Assembly: GCF_907164575.1 (NCBI RefSeq)
Contig: NZ_CAJQYY010000043.1
Coordinates: 1 to 33,305, forward strand
DNA: 33,305 bases
Source of the DNA: Paraburkholderia gardini
Lineage (GTDB): Bacteria > Pseudomonadota > Gammaproteobacteria > Burkholderiales > Burkholderiaceae
Reading direction: 5' to 3'
Below, piece after piece: positions 8,877 to 17,229 of this stretch (positions are counted from its first letter, which is position 1; each line of letters begins with the position of its first letter). The translations under genes and the position numbers were made by a program. Under the pieces are notes generated by a model. The model worked only from the letters and a program-made list of their open reading frames with translations, did not search any database and had not been told where the DNA came from.

Positions 8877-9302
8877 CTAGTCCCGGGTCATCGCAAACAG
8901 TTCGCGTCGCAGCGCTTCCGCACGCTTCGGGCCGAACCGCTTTTCGAACTCTTCCTGTGCCGCGTACCAGTGCTCACGCGCGGCGGCGAGACGCGCCTCG
9001 CCCGCTTCGGTCAAACCGATCGACAGCTCGCGCCGGTCCGGTTCGAGTGTCTCGCTGAATACGAGTCCGTCGCGCCGCAGCGGCTGGATGGCGCGCACGA
9101 GCGTCGTGCGCTGCATCACCATCTGGTCGGCGAGCCCCTTCATCGTCGCGCGGCGGGCGCGCCGGATCCGGCCCATGATCGAGAACTGCGTCGTCGTCAG
9201 GCCGACCTGGGCGAGATGCCGGTCGTAGAGCTGCGAGACATAGCGCGCCGCCTGGCGAATCGCGAAACAGTCGTCTTCTGCCGGAAATAACGTGGATTTC
9301 AT
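8877..9302 (-). CDS. MarR-family transcription regulator (first of a sister pair)
   Basis: A 141-residue winged-helix regulator. The core runs from about residue 30 to 110, with LADQMVMQRTTLVRAIQPL as the recognition region and the wing at about 85-98. MarR proteins are dimers that usually repress efflux genes and release DNA on binding phenolic or lipophilic ligands. It aligns without evident gaps to the next MarR gene (start 9785), roughly half identical by eye, and the recognition helix is almost the same. The start ATG lies 5 bases from the operator at 9308-9321. A TTATAA hexamer between them could be a -10 box, but that would put the mRNA start inside the gene, so the promoter is not settled. 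Confidence 0.92.
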   Translation of the reverse strand: MKSTLFPAEDDCFAIRQAARYVSQLYDRHLAQVGLTTTQFSIMGRIRRARRATMKGLADQMVMQRTTLVRAIQPLRRDGLVFSETLEPDRRELSIGLTEAGEARLAAAREHWYAAQEEFEKRFGPKRAEALRRELFAMTRD

Positions 9303-9307
9303 TTATA

Positions 9308-9321
9308 AGTGCGTATGCACA
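9308..9321. promoter_or_regulatory. Candidate MarR operator before the first marR gene
   Basis: AGTGCGTATGCACA contains exactly the same 12 bases (GTGCGTATGCAC, 9309-9320) as the site before emrA, in the same orientation. Its place 5 bases upstream of the start codon fits autoregulation. Confidence 0.75.
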
Positions 9322-9362
9322 CATTAAGACGCAATAATGGCGGGCTGATACATCGCGCGCCG

Positions 9363-9785
9363 TTATTCCGTGATGTCGAACAATTCCGAGCGCAGCGCTT
9401 TCGCGCGCCCCCGGCCGAAGCTACTTTCGAACTCGTCCTGCGCCGCACGCCAGGCGACGGCGGCCTCGTCGAAGGTTTTCTCGCCCTTGCCGGTCAGGCT
9501 GAACAGAAACGTGCGACCGTCATGCGCGGCCGGTTCGATGGACACGAGACCGTCGCGCTGCAGCGGCTTCATTGCACGGACCAGCGTTGTCCGGTCCATG
9601 ACCATCGCGTCCGCCAGATCCATCATGGTCAGATTCGGCGTGCGCGCGAGCTTGGCAAGAATCGTGAAATGCGCCGCCGACAAACCCACAGCGGACAAAT
9701 GCCGCTCGTAAATCTGCGTGACGTGCCTTGCCGCCTGCCGCAGGGCAAAGCAGTTGCATTCGTCGTAGGAGAGAGGCCGGTTCAT
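9363..9785 (-). CDS. MarR-family transcription regulator (second of a sister pair)
   Basis: A 140-residue MarR winged-helix protein, colinear with the 141-residue neighbour. Shared stretches include CFALRQAARHVTQ and MVMDRTTLVRAMKPLQRDGL, which holds the recognition helix. The start at 9785 (MNRPLSYDE) is chosen over an upstream frame opening at 9821 because it gives the same N-terminus as the sister protein and because the promoter at 9793-9821 would place the mRNA start at about 9786. That makes the mRNA leaderless or nearly so; there is no Shine-Dalgarno. Near-identical DNA-reading helices and identical operators suggest that both regulators bind the same sites, perhaps with different ligands. 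Confidence 0.9.
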   Translation of the reverse strand: MNRPLSYDECNCFALRQAARHVTQIYERHLSAVGLSAAHFTILAKLARTPNLTMMDLADAMVMDRTTLVRAMKPLQRDGLVSIEPAAHDGRTFLFSLTGKGEKTFDEAAVAWRAAQDEFESSFGRGRAKALRSELFDITE

Positions 9786-9792
9786 GCAGATC

Positions 9793-9821
9793 ATCATACA
9801 TGTGCATACGCACACTGTCAA
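9793..9821 (-). promoter_or_regulatory. Near-consensus sigma-70 promoter of the second marR gene
   Basis: On the minus strand TTGACA (9816-9821) is followed after exactly 17 bases by TATGAT (9793-9798). The MarR operator fills the spacer, so repressor and RNA polymerase should exclude each other. The predicted transcription start (about 9786) touches the ATG at 9785. Confidence 0.8.
9801..9814. promoter_or_regulatory. Candidate MarR operator inside the second marR promoter
   Basis: TGTGCATACGCACA is the reverse complement of the operator core seen at 8792-8803 and 9309-9320, with full TGTGC/GCACA arms. This is the most symmetrical of the three copies and lies between the -35 and -10 boxes. 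Confidence 0.78.
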
Positions 9822-9946
9822 ATTTTTTACTGCATGACGGATGACCGACGTAGGTGGCCGACGTGATCGGGTTCACGGCTTCCGGACAAACGCTTGTTTG
9901 AAATCGCCCGGGGAACGAGATGGTGCGCCGGTCTATTTCCGCGCGC

Positions 9947-10837
9947 TCAAAGCGCGAGTACGCTCACGCCTACCTCGACGCGGTGCGCGCCGCCGCCAAG
10001 AATCATGCCGCGCAGCAGCGATACGTCGCTGTAATCGCGGCCCGTTGCGAGCGTCACGTGATCGGTGTCGGCGAGCACGTCGTTAGTCGGGTCGAGATCG
10101 ATCCAGCCGCTACCCGGGCAATAGACCGACACCCATGCGTGCGACGCGTCCGCGCCGATCAGCCGCGCCTGCCCGGGCGGCGGATCGTTGCGCAGATAAC
10201 CGCTGACGTAACGCGCGGGCAACCCCAGTGAGCGCAGACAACCGATCATCACCTGCGCGAAGTCCTGGCACACGCCGCGCTTCAATTCGAACGCGCGTTC
10301 GGCGGGCGTATCGAACATCGTCGCCGACGGCTTGTATTCGAAGTCCGCGTGAATGCGATGCATCAGATCGACCGCGCCCGCCGCGACCGGCCTGCCCGGC
10401 GGAAAACTCCACAGTGCGTATTCGCGCAACGCGGGGCGCAGCACGATATTCGGCGAAGCGAAGCAGAACTCCGTCTCCGACCTGAACGTCCCGCCGATGC
10501 TATAGCGCAGCGCGTCGGCCACCGCGTCCCACGCAGGCGTCGATTGCGGATCGAGCGACGTCCAGCGCGGTGTCAGCTGCACCGTCGTTTCGCTCACGAG
10601 TTGCAGGCGTTCGTGCGGAGTATCGAGTGCGAAATAGAGTACGTCGTTACCGAACGCATCGATGCGGCTATGCGCATACGAAGGCGTCGGCTCGATGCGT
10701 TCGGTGTGGTTCACCACGCGCTGCCATGCGCACGCGAGCGGCCGGATGGTCGCCAGATGCTGCGCCGTTTCGACGAACGTCGAATAGCGATACGTTGTGC
10801 GGTGCGACACCGACAGCACGGTATGCGCGGCCGTCAT
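9947..10837 (-). CDS. Transglutaminase-like cysteine protease-fold protein
   Basis: A 296-residue protein with an N-terminal bacterial transglutaminase beta domain (about 8-90, beginning SVSHRTTYRYST) and a transglutaminase core (about 155-260). The catalytic triad is visible: C190 in RGVCQDFAQ, H233 in ASHAWVSVY and D248 in WIDLDPTND. Such proteins are mostly peptidases or amide hydrolases, not true cross-linkers. Its start overlaps the stop of the ATP-grasp/alpha-E gene by 4 bases, so the two are translationally coupled. It is the last gene of a three-gene operon of the predicted ATP-grasp peptide-ligase type. The substrate is unknown for the whole family. Confidence 0.9.
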   Translation of the reverse strand: MTAAHTVLSVSHRTTYRYSTFVETAQHLATIRPLACAWQRVVNHTERIEPTPSYAHSRIDAFGNDVLYFALDTPHERLQLVSETTVQLTPRWTSLDPQSTPAWDAVADALRYSIGGTFRSETEFCFASPNIVLRPALREYALWSFPPGRPVAAGAVDLMHRIHADFEYKPSATMFDTPAERAFELKRGVCQDFAQVMIGCLRSLGLPARYVSGYLRNDPPPGQARLIGADASHAWVSVYCPGSGWIDLDPTNDVLADTDHVTLATGRDYSDVSLLRGMILGGGAHRVEVGVSVLAL

Positions 10838-13419
10838 GACGACACCCGCAATGCGAGCGTATTCGCGTGGCTGAAATAACGCGCGCTGATTTCATTGGCC
10901 GCGAGCGCGACCAGCGCGTTCAGTTCGTTGCACACTTCGATGAGTTCGGTATAGCCGCCGTCCGCATCGGTTGCGCACAGGCGTTCGAGAGACGGCAAGG
11001 ATTCGACGGGACGCATCAGGCCGGCAAACGTCGCGTGGCGCGAACTGCCGGCGGCGACGGTGATCTCGTCGAGCTTGCGGCACAGGCGTTCGTAGACGCC
11101 GTACAGCCCGCGCGGATTGGTTGGCTCGACCACCAGCAGATCGAGCAGCGCGGGCACTTCGAAGCGGCCCGGATAAAGCGAGCGATACGTCAGCGTGCTG
11201 TCGAAGAGCTGCAGCAGCAGATCGAAGCCGGCCGGCGTCGCAAGCTGGCGACCTTCGGCGACGACGCGCAGATATGCGGTCATCGCCGACACGCGCTCAA
11301 TATGGCGCCCGACGAACAACAGGCGCCACGCTTCGTCGCGCGTCATCCGGTCGCCCTGCGCGCCGCTGATCGCACAGAGTTGCGTCGACAGATGTTCCAG
11401 CGCGTTGATCAGCGTGACACGGTCGTAACGATCGTGCCGCGCAGGCGCAGGTGCCGAAGGTGTCAGCATGATCAGCGCATCGCGGAAATCGTTGCGCGCC
11501 GCCACGATCGTGCGCCAGTGATCGCTCGAAAGACGGCCGCGAATCTCGCCGCTCGCGCGCGCCTGCGAGGCCAGGTTCTGGCCGATGCTGGCCGCCCCCG
11601 TGTGCTCGTTCAGGTTCGCGACCAGCGTGCGCTCGAACGTCTGTGGCGATTGCTGCCCGAGCATGTCGACCTGCGGCGCGAGGCCGTTCTGCAACGCCAG
11701 TTCGACGAGCGTCGAGAACATCGCGTCGCTGTCGCTGTTTTCCAGCGAGCCGAGAATCAGGCGCAGGAGGCGTACGTTGTTTTCGGCGCGCTCGCCGTAG
11801 CGGCCGGACCAGAACAGGTTCTCCGCCGCGCGGCTGGAAACGGTGCGATGCCTGCGCGCGAGGTCGCCGGGTTTGAGCGGCGAAGGCAGCAGCGAAAACG
11901 TCGAGAGCGGCTGGCTCGACAGCACCCAGGTATCGACGCTGCTGCCGCCGAACTGCATCGATACCGTGCTTTGCCGTTCAGCCGCGAGGCGCGTGAAGCC
12001 GCCTGGCATCACGTGCCAGCCGCCGTTGAAATCGGCGATCGCGAAGAGGCGCAGCACCGAGGGCCGGTTGCCGATCGTGCCGCCTTCATAACGCGGCGTG
12101 CAGGAATACGGCAACGGCTGCTGGACCGTGAACGCGTCCGGCATCGTTTCGATGCGCTCGCGCCAGGCGTCGAGGCACTGCGCGCCGGGCGCCATGCCGG
12201 GCGCGCCGTCGCGCTGCGATTCGGGCCACGTCGGTACGAGAAACGCCGAATCCTGCCGCGCGAATGCGTTCGCACGCGCGGCGTCTTCGCCACACCACCA
12301 CGTCGGCACGTCGGGCAAGACGAGTTCCTCGTCGAGCAGCGCATCGGCGATGCCCGCCATGAAGCCGTGCAACGCAGGAGACTCCGCGAAACCCGCGCCC
12401 GGCACGTTCGAGACGACCACGTTGCCCGCACGCATCACCTGCAGCAGGCCGGGCACGCCGATCGTCGAATCGGCACGCAGCTCGACCGGATCGCAGAACG
12501 CATCGTCGAGGCGGCGCAGCACGACGTGCACGCGCTCCAGCCCCGCAAGCGTCTTCAGATACAGCATGTCGTCGCGCACCGTGAGGTCCTTGCCCTCGAC
12601 CAGCGTCACGCCGAGATAGCGCGCAAGGAACGTGTGCTCGAAGTAGGTTTCGCTGTACGGTCCGGGCGTGAGCAGCGCGATATGCGGCGCTTCGTCCCGC
12701 GCGCCGCTCATCGTCGCGCGGGCGAGTTGCGCGAGCGTGCCGACGAGTTGCGAGAACGACGGCGCGAGACGGCTCACGCGCATTGCCCGAAACGGATCGG
12801 TGAAGAGACTCGACACGATCATCCGGTTTTCGAGCGCGTAGCCGAGGCCGGACGGCGCTTCGGTGCGATGTGCCATCACGGTCCAGCCGCCGTTGGGCGC
12901 GCGCGCGAGGTCGATCGCGACGAACTGCAGATACTGCCCGCCAGGCGGCACGTAATCCTTCACCGCCCGCAGATACCCCGGATGGCCGAACACCAGCGCG
13001 GGTGGCAGCAGGCCGCGCTGCAACAACGTCTGTTGACCATAGACGTCCGCCACGATCGCGTTCAGCAGATGCGCGCGCTGCATCACGCCGCGCTCGATTT
13101 CAGTCCATTCGTCTTCGGCGATCAGGAACGGCAGCAGGTCCAGCGACCACGGACGCGACTCGCCGTTGTCGGCATACACGTTGTAGCTGATGTCGTTGTC
13201 GCGGATCTGCTGGGCGACTGAAGCGGCATCCTGATCGAGATCCGCGACGCCATCTTCGCCAAGCAGCTCGAAAAACCGTCGCCACGGCTCGCGCAGCGCA
13301 CCCGACGCGTCGTGCATCTCGTCCCAGTGTCCGTCGCGAACGGGCAGCGCGCGCAGGAGCGCGAGCGCGTCGGCGAGACCCGCGTTCGGCTCGAAGGGAA
13401 AAGTCGATTGAAAAGCCAA
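10834..13419 (-). CDS. Circularly permuted ATP-grasp / alpha-E fusion protein
   Basis: An 861-residue protein joining two domains often encoded separately. Residues about 1-490 are the circularly permuted ATP-grasp type 2 region (DUF404/DUF407), with VADVYGQQTLLQRGLLPP and FGHPGYLRAV near the front and GPYSETYFEHTFLARYLGV in the core. Residues about 540-861 are the all-helical alpha-E domain (DUF403), beginning RAAENLFWSGRYGERAENN. ATP-grasp enzymes make amide bonds from a carboxylate and an amine using ATP; comparative genomics by Iyer, Aravind and colleagues predicted that this set makes or attaches small peptides. It follows the DUF2126 gene after 26 bases and overlaps the transglutaminase gene. 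Substrate and product are not known. Confidence 0.9.
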   Translation of the reverse strand: MAFQSTFPFEPNAGLADALALLRALPVRDGHWDEMHDASGALREPWRRFFELLGEDGVADLDQDAASVAQQIRDNDISYNVYADNGESRPWSLDLLPFLIAEDEWTEIERGVMQRAHLLNAIVADVYGQQTLLQRGLLPPALVFGHPGYLRAVKDYVPPGGQYLQFVAIDLARAPNGGWTVMAHRTEAPSGLGYALENRMIVSSLFTDPFRAMRVSRLAPSFSQLVGTLAQLARATMSGARDEAPHIALLTPGPYSETYFEHTFLARYLGVTLVEGKDLTVRDDMLYLKTLAGLERVHVVLRRLDDAFCDPVELRADSTIGVPGLLQVMRAGNVVVSNVPGAGFAESPALHGFMAGIADALLDEELVLPDVPTWWCGEDAARANAFARQDSAFLVPTWPESQRDGAPGMAPGAQCLDAWRERIETMPDAFTVQQPLPYSCTPRYEGGTIGNRPSVLRLFAIADFNGGWHVMPGGFTRLAAERQSTVSMQFGGSSVDTWVLSSQPLSTFSLLPSPLKPGDLARRHRTVSSRAAENLFWSGRYGERAENNVRLLRLILGSLENSDSDAMFSTLVELALQNGLAPQVDMLGQQSPQTFERTLVANLNEHTGAASIGQNLASQARASGEIRGRLSSDHWRTIVAARNDFRDALIMLTPSAPAPARHDRYDRVTLINALEHLSTQLCAISGAQGDRMTRDEAWRLLFVGRHIERVSAMTAYLRVVAEGRQLATPAGFDLLLQLFDSTLTYRSLYPGRFEVPALLDLLVVEPTNPRGLYGVYERLCRKLDEITVAAGSSRHATFAGLMRPVESLPSLERLCATDADGGYTELIEVCNELNALVALAANEISARYFSHANTLALRVSS

Positions 13420-13445
13420 GATCGTGTCGCGTGTTGTTTTTCAGG

Positions 13446-16400
13446 TCACCAGTAGCGTAGATCCAGCGTGAAGGGAAATTCCAGGCTGCGCTGCGGCGCT
13501 TCGACCGAAAGCGGCCCAGGCGTGTGGCCGATCGTGAAGAAGCGCGCGCGCCGCCGGCTCTCGGCTTCGTACGCGTTCACCGGGAACGTCTGGTAATTGC
13601 GTCCACCCGGATGAGCGACATGATACTGGCAACCGCCAATCGAGCGCCCCGTCCATGTATCGACGATGTCGAACGTAAGCGGCGCGTCGACGCCGATCGT
13701 CGGATGCAGCGCCGACGGCTGCGACCACGCGCGAAAGCGCACGCCGGCCACCTGTTCGCTGGCGCGGCCGGTCGGCTGCATCGGCAACGGCACGCCGTTT
13801 ACCGTAATGACGTGACGGTTTTCGTTGAGGCCGAGCGCGCGCACCTCGATTCGCTCCACCGACGAATCGACGTAACGCACGGTGCCGCCCGGCGAACCTT
13901 CCTCGCCCATCACATGCCACGGCTCCAGCGCGCTGCGAATCGTCAGCGCGATGCCGTTCGTCGCGATTTCGCCCACCAGCGGGAAACGGAACTCGAAATG
14001 CGGCGCGAACCACGCCGTATCGAAGGCGAAGCCGGCCGCGTTGAGATCGGCGATCACATCGTCGAAATCCATCTGCACGAACGTGCCGAGCAGGAAACGG
14101 TCGTGCAGTTCGGTGCCCCACCGCGTGAGACGCGTCGTGTACGGCTTGTCCCAGAAGCGCGCGACGAGCGCGCGCAGCAGCAACTGCTGCACGAGGCTCA
14201 TGCGCGCGTGCGGCGGCATCTCGAAGCCGCGCAGCTCCAGCAGGCCGAGCCGTCCTGCCGGACCATCGGGCGAATACAGCTTGTCGATGCAGAACTCGGC
14301 GCGGTGCGTGTTGCCGGTCACGTCGATCAGGATATTGCGCAGCGCGCGGTCGACGAGCCACGACGGCAGTTGCCAGCCATCGCGCCCGCCGAGCCGGTCG
14401 ATCTGGCGTTGCAGTTCGAGAAATGCCAGTTCGAGTTCATACACCTGGTCGTTCCGCGCTTCGTCGACGCGCGGCGCCTGGCTCGTCGACCCGATAAAGA
14501 GGCCGGAAAACAGATACGACAGCGAAGGATGGTTGTGCCAGTACGCAATCAGGCTTGCCAGCAGATCGGGGCGCCGCAGGAACGGACTGTCGGCGGGCGT
14601 CGCGCCGCCCAGCACGAGATGATTGCCGCCGCCGGTGCCGGTATGGCGGCCGTCGAGCATGAATTTCTCGCTCGACAGCCAGGTTTCGTGCGCGGACTGA
14701 TACAGGTATTCGGTGTGATCGACCAGTTGCTCCCAGTTCGACGCCGGATGGATGTTCACTTCGATCACGCCCGGATCGGGTGTCACCTGCAGCATCTTCA
14801 GACGCGCGTCACGCGGCGGCGGGTAGCCTTCGATGATCACCTTCATCTGTAATTCAGCCGCCGTAGCCTCGACTGCGGCGAGCAGGTCGAGATAGTCGTC
14901 GAGCGCGGTGAGCGGCGGCATGAAAACGTGCAGCAGCTTGCGGCCGCTGCCGAACTTTTCCGCCTCCACTTTCGGCCCGGCTGCGCGCGCCGGATCACGC
15001 GCCTCGACGCACAGCGCCGTGCGCGAAATCCAACTCGCGGATTCGCCACGCTCCGGCATGCGCGCCGCGTCGCGGGCCCAGCCGGCCGTGTCGCTGTCGC
15101 GCAGACCCGCGGGCCCGCTGGCGGCGCTGCCCGGCGAAGCGCCATTGTCCGCGCCGAATGCGACGGCTGCGGCCGCCGTGGCGGACGTTGCAGGCCTGAA
15201 CGTCGAGCCTGCCTCGTACTGCATCCGCAACTGCGCGGCCGGGCGCAGCGGCGCGGGCGGCGCAAACGGATCGTGCGCGTGCTGCCACGGGTAGTCGTTC
15301 GACGAAACCCACGGCAGCGATTCGAGCGGTAGCCGGTAGCCCATCGACGAATCGCCGGGGATCAGATACATGCGCTCGTCGCGAAAGAACCACGGGCCGC
15401 TCACCCACTTCGGTCCGTTCAACGGCGTGTGGCTCGCGCGCGCGAGCGGCAGCACATAGCCTGTCACGCTCGACAGCCCGGCATCGAACACGCGACGCAG
15501 ACGGACACGTTCAAGTTCGTCGTCGAGTTTCGATTCGAACGGATCGACGTTGACCGGCAGACGGCGCTCGCGCCACAGGTAATACCAGGTGTCCTCGAAA
15601 CCAGGCTGGATTGTGTCCGTATCGAGCGAGAGCTTGCCGGCGAGATGATGGATGAAGCGCGCTGCGTCTTCCGCCGTGTAGCGGCCGGGGTCGCGCTCAT
15701 CGGCGAAGCGCGACGGATCATGCCAGCACGCCTCGCCGTCCGCGCGCCAGTAGAGCGACATCGCCCAGCGCGGCAGCTGCTCGCCCGGATACCACTTGCC
15801 CTGCCCGATGTGCAGAAAGCCGTTCGCGCCGTAGCGCGTGCGCAGCCTGTCCATCAGCGCGACTGCATAACCGCGCTTGGTCGGGCCGAGTGCGTCGGTG
15901 TTCCATTCGGCGGCGTCGCGATCGCGTACGGCGACAAAGGTCGGCTCGCCGCCCATCGTCAGGCGCACGTCCATGTCGGCGAGCTGACGGTCGACCTGCG
16001 CGCCCATCTCCAGCACGTCGGACCACACTTCTTCCGCATACGGCTTTGTCACGCGCGGCGTTTCCAGCACGCGCTGGATCGACATCGTGTGCTCGAACTC
16101 GACTTCGGATTTGTCGACCGCGCCCGAGATCGGCGCGGCGCTTCCCGGCTCCGGCGTGCACGCCACCGGAATATGGCCTTCGCCCGCCAGCAGTCCGGAG
16201 GTCGGATCGAGCCCGATCCAGCCGGCACCCGGCAGGAACACCTCGCACCACGCGTGCAGGTCGGTGAAGTCGACTTCCGTGCCGCTCGGGCCTTCGAGCG
16301 CTTTCGTATCGGGTGCGAGCTGCAGCAGGTAGCCGGACACGAAGCGCGCGGCGAGACCCAGTTGACGCAGCGTTTCCACCAGCAGCCAGCCCGAATCGCG

Positions 16401-16940
16401 ACACGAGCCCGACGCGTTGACGAGCGTTTCCTCGGGTGTCTGAACGCCCGGCTCCATCCGGATCAGATAGCGGATGTCGTGCTGAAGACGCTGGTTCAGT
16501 TCGACGAGGAAATCGGCGGTTGCACGCGGCGTGCGGTCGATGCTCGCGACGAATTCAGCGAAACGCGGCGTCGGCTCGCGCTTGACGCGATACGGCGCGA
16601 GTTCGAGCGCGAGGCCCGGATCGTATTCGAAGGGAAACTTCTCGGCGGCGGGTTCGAGGAAGAAATCGAACGGGTTATAGACGGCCATTTCCGCGACGAG
16701 ATCGACCGTGACCTTGAACTCGCGCGTTTTCTCGGGGAAAACGAGCCGGGCCTGATAGTTGGCGAACGCGTCCTGCTGCCAGTTCGTGAAGTGCTCCTCT
16801 GGCTCGACGCGCATTGAATATGACAGGATGGGCGTCCGGCAGTGTGGCGCCGGACGCAGGCGCACGACCTGCGGCGAAAGCGCGACCGGACGGTCGTAAC
16901 GGTAATGTGTGACATGGGTCAACGCGACACGTATGGACAC
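13446..16940 (-). CDS. Transglutaminase / DUF2126 protein, first gene of the predicted peptide-ligase operon
   Basis: An 1164-residue protein. Residues about 1-290 form a transglutaminase-like unit with C180 in SGSCRDSGWLL, H229 in LHAWCEVF and D245 in IGLDPTSGL. The rest is DUF2126, a long domain of unknown fold usually joined to this transglutaminase type, with family hallmarks such as TMGGEPTFV and GGGNHLVLGG. The GTG start at 16940 is preferred over an in-frame ATG at 17057 because AGGAG lies 6 bases upstream of the GTG and the conserved domain starts right after it (SIRVALTHVTHYRYD). A low-complexity Ala/Gly/Ser linker lies near residues 600-650. It may process or release a peptide made by the ATP-grasp partner; that role is inferred. 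Confidence 0.88.
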   Translation of the reverse strand: MSIRVALTHVTHYRYDRPVALSPQVVRLRPAPHCRTPILSYSMRVEPEEHFTNWQQDAFANYQARLVFPEKTREFKVTVDLVAEMAVYNPFDFFLEPAAEKFPFEYDPGLALELAPYRVKREPTPRFAEFVASIDRTPRATADFLVELNQRLQHDIRYLIRMEPGVQTPEETLVNASGSCRDSGWLLVETLRQLGLAARFVSGYLLQLAPDTKALEGPSGTEVDFTDLHAWCEVFLPGAGWIGLDPTSGLLAGEGHIPVACTPEPGSAAPISGAVDKSEVEFEHTMSIQRVLETPRVTKPYAEEVWSDVLEMGAQVDRQLADMDVRLTMGGEPTFVAVRDRDAAEWNTDALGPTKRGYAVALMDRLRTRYGANGFLHIGQGKWYPGEQLPRWAMSLYWRADGEACWHDPSRFADERDPGRYTAEDAARFIHHLAGKLSLDTDTIQPGFEDTWYYLWRERRLPVNVDPFESKLDDELERVRLRRVFDAGLSSVTGYVLPLARASHTPLNGPKWVSGPWFFRDERMYLIPGDSSMGYRLPLESLPWVSSNDYPWQHAHDPFAPPAPLRPAAQLRMQYEAGSTFRPATSATAAAAVAFGADNGASPGSAASGPAGLRDSDTAGWARDAARMPERGESASWISRTALCVEARDPARAAGPKVEAEKFGSGRKLLHVFMPPLTALDDYLDLLAAVEATAAELQMKVIIEGYPPPRDARLKMLQVTPDPGVIEVNIHPASNWEQLVDHTEYLYQSAHETWLSSEKFMLDGRHTGTGGGNHLVLGGATPADSPFLRRPDLLASLIAYWHNHPSLSYLFSGLFIGSTSQAPRVDEARNDQVYELELAFLELQRQIDRLGGRDGWQLPSWLVDRALRNILIDVTGNTHRAEFCIDKLYSPDGPAGRLGLLELRGFEMPPHARMSLVQQLLLRALVARFWDKPYTTRLTRWGTELHDRFLLGTFVQMDFDDVIADLNAAGFAFDTAWFAPHFEFRFPLVGEIATNGIALTIRSALEPWHVMGEEGSPGGTVRYVDSSVERIEVRALGLNENRHVITVNGVPLPMQPTGRASEQVAGVRFRAWSQPSALHPTIGVDAPLTFDIVDTWTGRSIGGCQYHVAHPGGRNYQTFPVNAYEAESRRRARFFTIGHTPGPLSVEAPQRSLEFPFTLDLRYW

Positions 16941-17071
16941 ACCGGACTCCTGCGCAAAGGATGGCAGCCGCAAAAAGCAAGCTTCATGCCGTTTGTTGTG
17001 AGACGTCCTCGGCCCGCCGGTCGAGGCGAGACGGCTTGCCCGGACGAATCCGGACATTACGGCCGGCGCAT

Positions 17072-17088
17072 TTGCACGTTACGCACCA
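17072..17088 (-). promoter_or_regulatory. Candidate sigma-54 promoter before the ATP-grasp operon
   Basis: The minus strand reads TGGTGCG-TAAC-GTGCA, with the invariant GG and GC separated by 10 bases as RpoN requires, and three mismatches to TGGCACG-N4-TTGCW. It lies about 130 bases before the GTG start and points toward the operon. No clear enhancer site is seen. Confidence 0.4.
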
Positions 17089-17229
17089 AAGCAGCGCAGC
17101 GCTCATGCCCCATCATGCACATAATGCGTGAGAAAGAAATGTTCGGCGACACGTCGCGGCACGGAGATTGCGTCGAATGGCGCGTTCTGGTTTACCGCTC
17201 CGTCTTCCATTCCTCTGCCGTAAAAGCAT

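Noticed and set aside
9887..9900. Inverted repeat CAAAC-GCTT-GTTTG downstream of the transglutaminase gene
   Set aside because: The stem has only five pairs and no T tract follows on the minus strand, so it is not a supported terminator.
9942..9956. Hairpin CGCGCT-CAA-AGCGCG over the transglutaminase stop codon
   Set aside because: It is short, lacks a T tract, and such GC palindromes are frequent in this composition.
10867..13221. A 784-codon open frame on the plus strand
   Set aside because: It is the antisense shadow of the ATP-grasp/alpha-E gene, with Arg/Ala-rich composition and no motif.
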